Source: Tenodera sinensis
Taxonomy: Eukaryota; Arthropoda; Insecta; Mantodea; Mantidae
Reading direction: 5' to 3'
Assembly (NCBI GenBank): GCA_030765045.1
Contig: CM060961.1
Coordinates: forward strand, 96,487,135-96,551,134
Length of the DNA: 64,000 bases
The position numbers and the translations under genes are program-made. Of the stretch, positions 59,574 through 64,000 are shown in pieces. Position 1 is the first letter of the stretch. Each line of letters opens with the position of its first letter. The notes beneath the pieces were generated by a model. The model did not search any database. It was given only the letters and a program-made list of their open reading frames with translations, and was not told the DNA's origin.

Positions 59574-59837
59574 GCACCTGTCTGCTGTGCAAGGGGTTCC
59601 AGGTTCAATTCCCGGCAGAGGTTAGGAATTTTTCTCCAGCCAAGGTTACTCCTCATCCTTCCCTGAGTCTGGAAGTATGAATGAAAGTGTGAATGTGTGT
59701 GTGAATTCAACATATAAAAACCCCAAAGACCGAAAAGCCCACTGTTAAATGAGTAACACCATTGCCAGTAGGCAAGGCCAGCGATATGGCCTCTGCAGTT
59801 AAAGGCGGGATATAAATGGAACAAAAAACAAAACAAA
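59574..59837 (+). mobile_element. Second SINE family (tRNA-like head remnant)
   Basis: An 11-bp target duplication AGCTTGCAGAA at 59563-59573 and 59838-59848. The head contains a box B-like GGTTCAATTCC. The body is unlike the 19689 SINE. It ends GGGATATAAATGGAAC then an A-rich tail. Box A is not clear. Confidence 0.8.
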
Positions 59838-60252
59838 AGCTTGCAGAAATGCATGTGAAATCCAAGCACACAACCCAAGTTCGCAGTTATTGCCAACGAT
59901 GCAGCAGTTTACAAAGCTTGCAGAAATGATTGAAAATTCCAAGAATTGCAACAATGAGATGGCAGTCAGTGCCAACATGTGTTTCATAGAATTCAGGTTG
60001 CTACACTCTGGATCATAAAATAAAAAAATTGCATCTATCGACCCTTGCTTTAACTGAGCAAGTGCATGTATCGAGTTTTGAAAAAAACTGCTAATATTCC
60101 CTACCTTATACAAAGGACAAGAATCGAATTTTGCAAAATCTGATTTCACAGAACGATGCAGAAGGTAAAAATCATGCCGATACTATATATAACTCTATTT
60201 TGTAAAATTTTGCATCTATCGAGTTTTGGAAAAATGCCCCTCAATTAGAATT

Positions 60253-60777
60253 AGAAGTTGGAAAATGTGATACCGAAACAAAAGAATCCAGGGCTAGCAC
60301 AGGAAATAAAGATAAGATAATTATGTCTTTGTGTCAAAAATAGCTGTAAATAGAATCTGAAGATGTAGATAAAGACATGAAATGTACACTAAGAGATAAA
60401 GTAGATTATATAGGAAAAGACATAAGTATAATACAGATTGAAGTAATAGTATATAGAAAAGTAATAAAGAAAGGATTAAAATAATTCAAAGACAGTAATT
60501 TGAAAAACGTACAAAGTAAAGCAAGAGAAATGAAATGTATGATAGAAAATATAATAGTAAATGTAGAAAAGGAATATAGCTGCTGGAACTGAAATATAGT
60601 AAAAAGAGAAATAATAAAGGAGAAATTGTAAGTTGTAGGGAACAACTTAGAAAGTGGCTCACATACAAAGTAGAAAAGAACTTAGGTTATATGAAAACAA
60701 AGTGCTTTAGGATAATAAAGCAGAGTTTATAAATGAATGTAGGAGCAGTAAGGATGATTGGTATTGATATAAACACA

Positions 60778-60827
<50 letters not shown>

Positions 60828-61260
60828 TGGGCACGTGCATGCATGCATGCAAAATGCAACATACTTGCTACCCAAACAAAGTCAAACTTAAGGTCATATG
60901 CAAAGTACACACACACATAAAAGTTTAAAGAAACAAGCAAAATAAGATGAGAGGGTCATCCCACCCAGAGTGCTCAAACTTGAAGATGAGGAGAAAAAAA
61001 TAAATCTCGTCTTCAGAATGTGTAGTCATATAACTTTTAAATATAAAATACATTCTTAATATGTTCTTAAGAGTTTATTTGTTGATTTAATCAAGCCTGC
61101 AAGGCATCACAGTATTTCAATTTGCATTTATTTGTTACTAGATGAAACATTTAAAGAAATAGCAGATAAGGTATTTCTACTGAAACATCACATTTCTAAA
61201 GCATCTGCAAAACAAAGTAGCAACATGGAGCTAACATTACACAGGACCTTTTGTAATCAT
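60253..61260. other. AT-rich flank with a CA microsatellite
   Basis: A CA array at about 60784-60823. The remainder is A-rich with lysine-rich broken frames on the plus strand and no recognised family. Confidence 0.5.
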
Positions 61261-61272
61261 AGATCAGTATGG

Positions 61273-61514
61273 AAAAAAAAAAAAATTAAAATTATTTTGT
61301 TGTTTAACGACGCTGTCAATTGCCAGGATCACATCAGCGTCGCTGGTGTGCCCGAATTTTGTCCCGCAGGAGTTCTTTTACATGCCAGTAAATCTACTGA
61401 CATGGAGCTGTCGTTTTTAAGCACACTTAAAAACCATCGGTCTGGGCCGGGTTTGAACCCGCAACCTTGGGAACAGTAGGCCAGCGTCTTACCAACTGAG
61501 CCACCCAGACAGAC
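61273..61514 (-). mobile_element. tRNA-derived SINE, full length
   Basis: Same family as 19689-19924. The target duplication AGATCAGTATGG lies at 61261-61272 and 61515-61526. The minus strand has a tRNA-like head with box B GGTTCAAACCC and ends in a run of T. Confidence 0.93.
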
Positions 61515-61639
61515 AGATCAGTATGGAGATCACACATACGGACTACAAAATAGACAAAAAAGTAAAACCATTGGAAGACATAATAAACTGAAGTTAAAAC
61601 CGTTTAAAGTAGATACAAGTTAAAATAAAGAAAATATAA

Positions 61640-63835
61640 AATGTAGAGCAATTGTTAGAAAATTTCCCTACACGTATCCATAGTGTTTTCTCAATTATAA
61701 AATCTATAGCTATAGATACAAGCCCTGGTCCAGACAGAGTGTTACTAAAGGCAATTACGCACCCTGCTGCTGCTGACATAATTACTCACATTGCTAACAG
61801 AATGCTGAAGACGGGTATAGTTCCTGACGCTCTCCAGACAGCAAGAACTGTATTAATACACAAAGGTGGGGACCTGGACAACTTAAAGAACTGGAGACCG
61901 ATTACTATATGTTCTGTAGTGGGGAGGGTAATTGCAAAATGCTTGGATAAAATAGTGCAAGAATACATTAACCTAAATCAATACCAACGAGGGTTCGTCA
62001 TGATGCCTGGCACTTTCATTAACCTCAATATTATTGATGGAATCCTGCGAACAGCTAAAAGTAAGAAAACATCAGCATCTATTGTGTTTCTTGATGTTAG
62101 CAAAGCTTTTGATAGTATTGGACATGCTCACCTCATTGCTACCATTGAAAAGTCTGCTTTGCCTGAACAAATCAAGAAACTTCTAATTAACATGCTGACA
62201 GGAAATTCTACTCAAATAGATACAGACGGTGGAAATACAGATAAAATCCACTTTAAGCGAGGAGTGATGCAGGGAGATCCCATATCACCACTGCTCTTCA
62301 ACTGGGGCATTAACCACATCCTGAACGAGTTGACGGTTAGAAACGTTTCAGTAAAATATGGCTTTCAGCTAACTCCTGACACCGAACCACTTACAGCCCT
62401 ATGTTTTGCTGACGATCTTGTGATCATAGGAAAAGACGAGCAAGCAGCATCTGCCCTTGTGACTAGTGCTATCCACCACCTTCAAGAAATTGGACTGAAC
62501 GTCAACACAGTGAAATGCAATGCTATTATAATTAAAAACGGAAAGCTTCTACAGCAGGAACTGATTACCACTGCTGGATCAATTATGAGCATTGGGGCAG
62601 ATGAAGAGATTAAATACCTTGGTGCAACATTTAGGGACACAATAGTATTTAATGAAACACAGGTTCTAGAAAAATTAAAATTAAATCTTGAAAAGCTTAC
62701 TTCAACTCACTTGCTCCAGCCTAGTCAAAAACTTACAGTTATAAATCAGTTTATTGGGCCCACTTTGATCTATCCTTTCCAGTCGGTTCCAATAGAGAAA
62801 ATTCCAAAGGTATGGCTCCAGAAAGCAGATAAAATTATCAAAAGTGCTGTGAAGGAAATCCTACAACTACCAAATGGCACCCCAAACAGTATGCTGTACA
62901 CCAGCACAAAGTTTAAGGGATTATCAATAATATGTGCAACTTGGGAAGCTTATCTTCAACAATTAAATATTAACACCAAACTTGAAGATCTAGACGATGA
63001 ACATGTAAACGTTGTTCGCAATTTTGCAGCCATAAGAACTCGATGCCTCACAGAGTTGCATATACCAGAGGAGTCCTCCACAAACTCCGTTAAACAACTT
63101 AGGGAGAAACTAAGACGCCAGGAGTTTGAAGCCTGGTGTGCATACCCTCAGAAAGGAAGAGGAGTGGCACTCTTTGGCGAAGTTCCTGCTGCCAACACTT
63201 GGATTTTAAAACATAATGGGTTATCCAGCTCAGAATGGCGTGACATGTTGAAGATGACAGCTATGGTGGTTCCAGTACGTTCACTTCTGGGTCGCTCCAC
63301 GGGTACAAGCCACTGCAGACATTGCAGTGAGATAGAAACTTTACCGCATGTACTCGGGAATTGTCCTCAGGGAGAGTTGCTGCGAATAAAGCGTCACAAC
63401 ACCATAAGAACTCTGCTTGCCAATGCTTTGCGAAGCACAGGATTAGAAGTCCACGAAGAAGTACACTGTGTGGCTGGCTGTGGCAGTAACCGTCGAATTG
63501 ATGTCATTGCTATCGACAGGAAGAAAGGGACAGCTGAGATCTTAGATCCCACAGTGAGGTTTGAGACATCCTTAGACCAGCCAGCAGAAGTGGTTCGTGA
63601 AAAGAAGAAAATATATGAGCCCACAATTCCATTCTTCAGTGCCTCATATAATATCAGCAACATCGTGGTCACAGGCCTATTCTTCGGAGCAAGGGGCACA
63701 ATACCAAAATCATTTGTGCAATGGAGACAACAATATAAGCTCCCTAAACAGCTACAGAACGACATTGTCCTAACGACTATAAAATACTCTGTGGCAATAT
63801 GCCGAAATCATTTGTATGGAAACCACAACATTTAA
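61640..63835 (+). CDS. R2-like non-LTR protein, RT plus restriction-like endonuclease (5'-truncated)
   Basis: Open for ~730 codons from 61640 without a stop. The start is truncated, with no convincing ATG. RT: SPGPDRVLLKAITHPAAADI, then WRPITICSVVGRVIAKCLDK, QRGFVMMPGTFINL, VFLDVSKAFDSI, GVMQGDPISPLLFNW, CFADDLVIIG (catalytic A-D-D), EEIKYLGATF. C-terminus: CRHCSEIETLPHVLGNC (a Cys-Cys-His-Cys motif) and RRIDVIAIDRKKGTAEILDP, a PD-(D/E)xK-type nuclease, as in R2/R4-type elements. The N-terminal zinc fingers and Myb domain of R2 are absent. The openness suggests a recent insertion. Confidence 0.92.
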   Translation, partial: NVEQLLENFPTRIHSVFSIIKSIAIDTSPGPDRVLLKAITHPAAADIITHIANRMLKTGIVPDALQTARTVLIHKGGDLDNLKNWRPITICSVVGRVIAKCLDKIVQEYINLNQYQRGFVMMPGTFINLNIIDGILRTAKSKKTSASIVFLDVSKAFDSIGHAHLIATIEKSALPEQIKKLLINMLTGNSTQIDTDGGNTDKIHFKRGVMQGDPISPLLFNWGINHILNELTVRNVSVKYGFQLTPDTEPLTALCFADDLVIIGKDEQAASALVTSAIHHLQEIGLNVNTVKCNAIIIKNGKLLQQELITTAGSIMSIGADEEIKYLGATFRDTIVFNETQVLEKLKLNLEKLTSTHLLQPSQKLTVINQFIGPTLIYPFQSVPIEKIPKVWLQKADKIIKSAVKEILQLPNGTPNSMLYTSTKFKGLSIICATWEAYLQQLNINTKLEDLDDEHVNVVRNFAAIRTRCLTELHIPEESSTNSVKQLREKLRRQEFEAWCAYPQKGRGVALFGEVPAANTWILKHNGLSSSEWRDMLKMTAMVVPVRSLLGRSTGTSHCRHCSEIETLPHVLGNCPQGELLRIKRHNTIRTLLANALRSTGLEVHEEVHCVAGCGSNRRIDVIAIDRKKGTAEILDPTVRFETSLDQPAEVVREKKKIYEPTIPFFSASYNISNIVVTGLFFGARGTIPKSFVQWRQQYKLPKQLQNDIVLTTIKYSVAICRNHLYGNHNI

Positions 63836-64000
63836 ATTTGAAAGTACTAAGATATAAAATAATCATTTAACTGTGTCATACACTAACAAAAACTTTGTTT
63901 TTTGTTGTTGTTGTTGTTGTTTTTTTTTTTTATTAACCTTTTTATGTATTCATTTCAAACACATGAAAGCTATTCTGTGTCACATGGCAAACCTTTATAT
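63836..64000 (+). other. Probable 3' UTR of the R2-like element and flank
   Basis: It includes a GTT-repeat followed by a T-run at about 63902-63930. The end of the element is not defined within the window. Confidence 0.4.

Larger units (their letters stand above)
57717..60242 (-). mobile_element. TIR DNA transposon with sub-terminal repeats
   Basis: Ends GAGGAGCGTTTTTTTCAAAA and (reverse complement) GAGGGGCATTTTTCCAAAAC, both leading into CTCGATAGATGCA. A direct repeat AATTAGAATT flanks it (57707-57716 and 60243-60252). Sub-terminal copies of CGATAGATGC lie near 57940, 60030 and 60070. Inside are a degraded gene, a hAT-type MITE (58312-58508) and a SINE (59574-59837). The superfamily is not assigned. 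Confidence 0.85.

Overview
The window looks like repeat-rich, AT-rich insect genomic DNA. It has one host gene in pieces, several families of LTR, non-LTR, Penelope-like and DNA transposons, tRNA-derived SINEs and very long AAT microsatellites. The repeat content would fit a large polyneopteran genome (cockroach, termite or stick-insect type). That is inference, and the species cannot be read from the sequence.

Host gene: five phase-compatible exons on the minus strand (34293-34396, 21711-21880, 18478-18600, 18258-18387, 12555-12636) encode part of the tyrosine kinase domain of a PDGF/VEGF-receptor-like RTK (Pvr). The kinase insert, catalytic loop, DFG, APE and C-lobe are present. Its introns hold most of the transposons between 12.6 and 34.3 kb. 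No further exons were recognised, so both ends of the gene probably lie outside the window.

Layout. 0-4.2 kb: degenerate repeats, a short MITE, a dead hAT/CGGBP1-like gene split by a retroposed element with a GTGAGT-type tail, and the C-terminal half of a mariner-like transposase. 4.2-10.4 kb: LTR element A (minus strand), inserted into that transposase. 12.76-18.14 kb: a deleted mariner element in a Pvr intron, carrying two non-LTR insertions at the same 12-bp target. 18.9-21.3 kb: SINE copies and a hAT-type MITE. 23.2-29.3 kb: LTR element B (plus strand), the sister of A. 30-35 kb: degenerate repeats, a hairpin and a transposase tail. 36-38 kb: a LINE fragment abutting a Penelope GIY-YIG fragment. 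38.0-41.4 kb: LTR element C. 42-45 kb: degenerate repeats.

45.1-53.8 kb is a nest. A Tc1-like transposase gene is split by AAT arrays and two copies of an R1/I-like LINE. The longer LINE copy is itself split by LTR element D (49262-51801). D carries a Gag/protease-like frame joined in register to 98 uninterrupted Gly-X-Y triplets of an intron-free fibrillar-type collagen, so D appears to be a retroelement that captured host collagen cDNA. 54.1-57.2 kb: a Penelope-like element with inverted terminal repeats and a poly-Asn tract. 57.7-60.2 kb: a TIR DNA transposon carrying a MITE and a SINE. 61.6-63.8 kb: a long open R2-like frame with RT and a restriction-like endonuclease.

Elements A, B and C all lack the catalytic core of pol but keep Gag sequence. 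They look like non-autonomous families mobilised in trans (inference).
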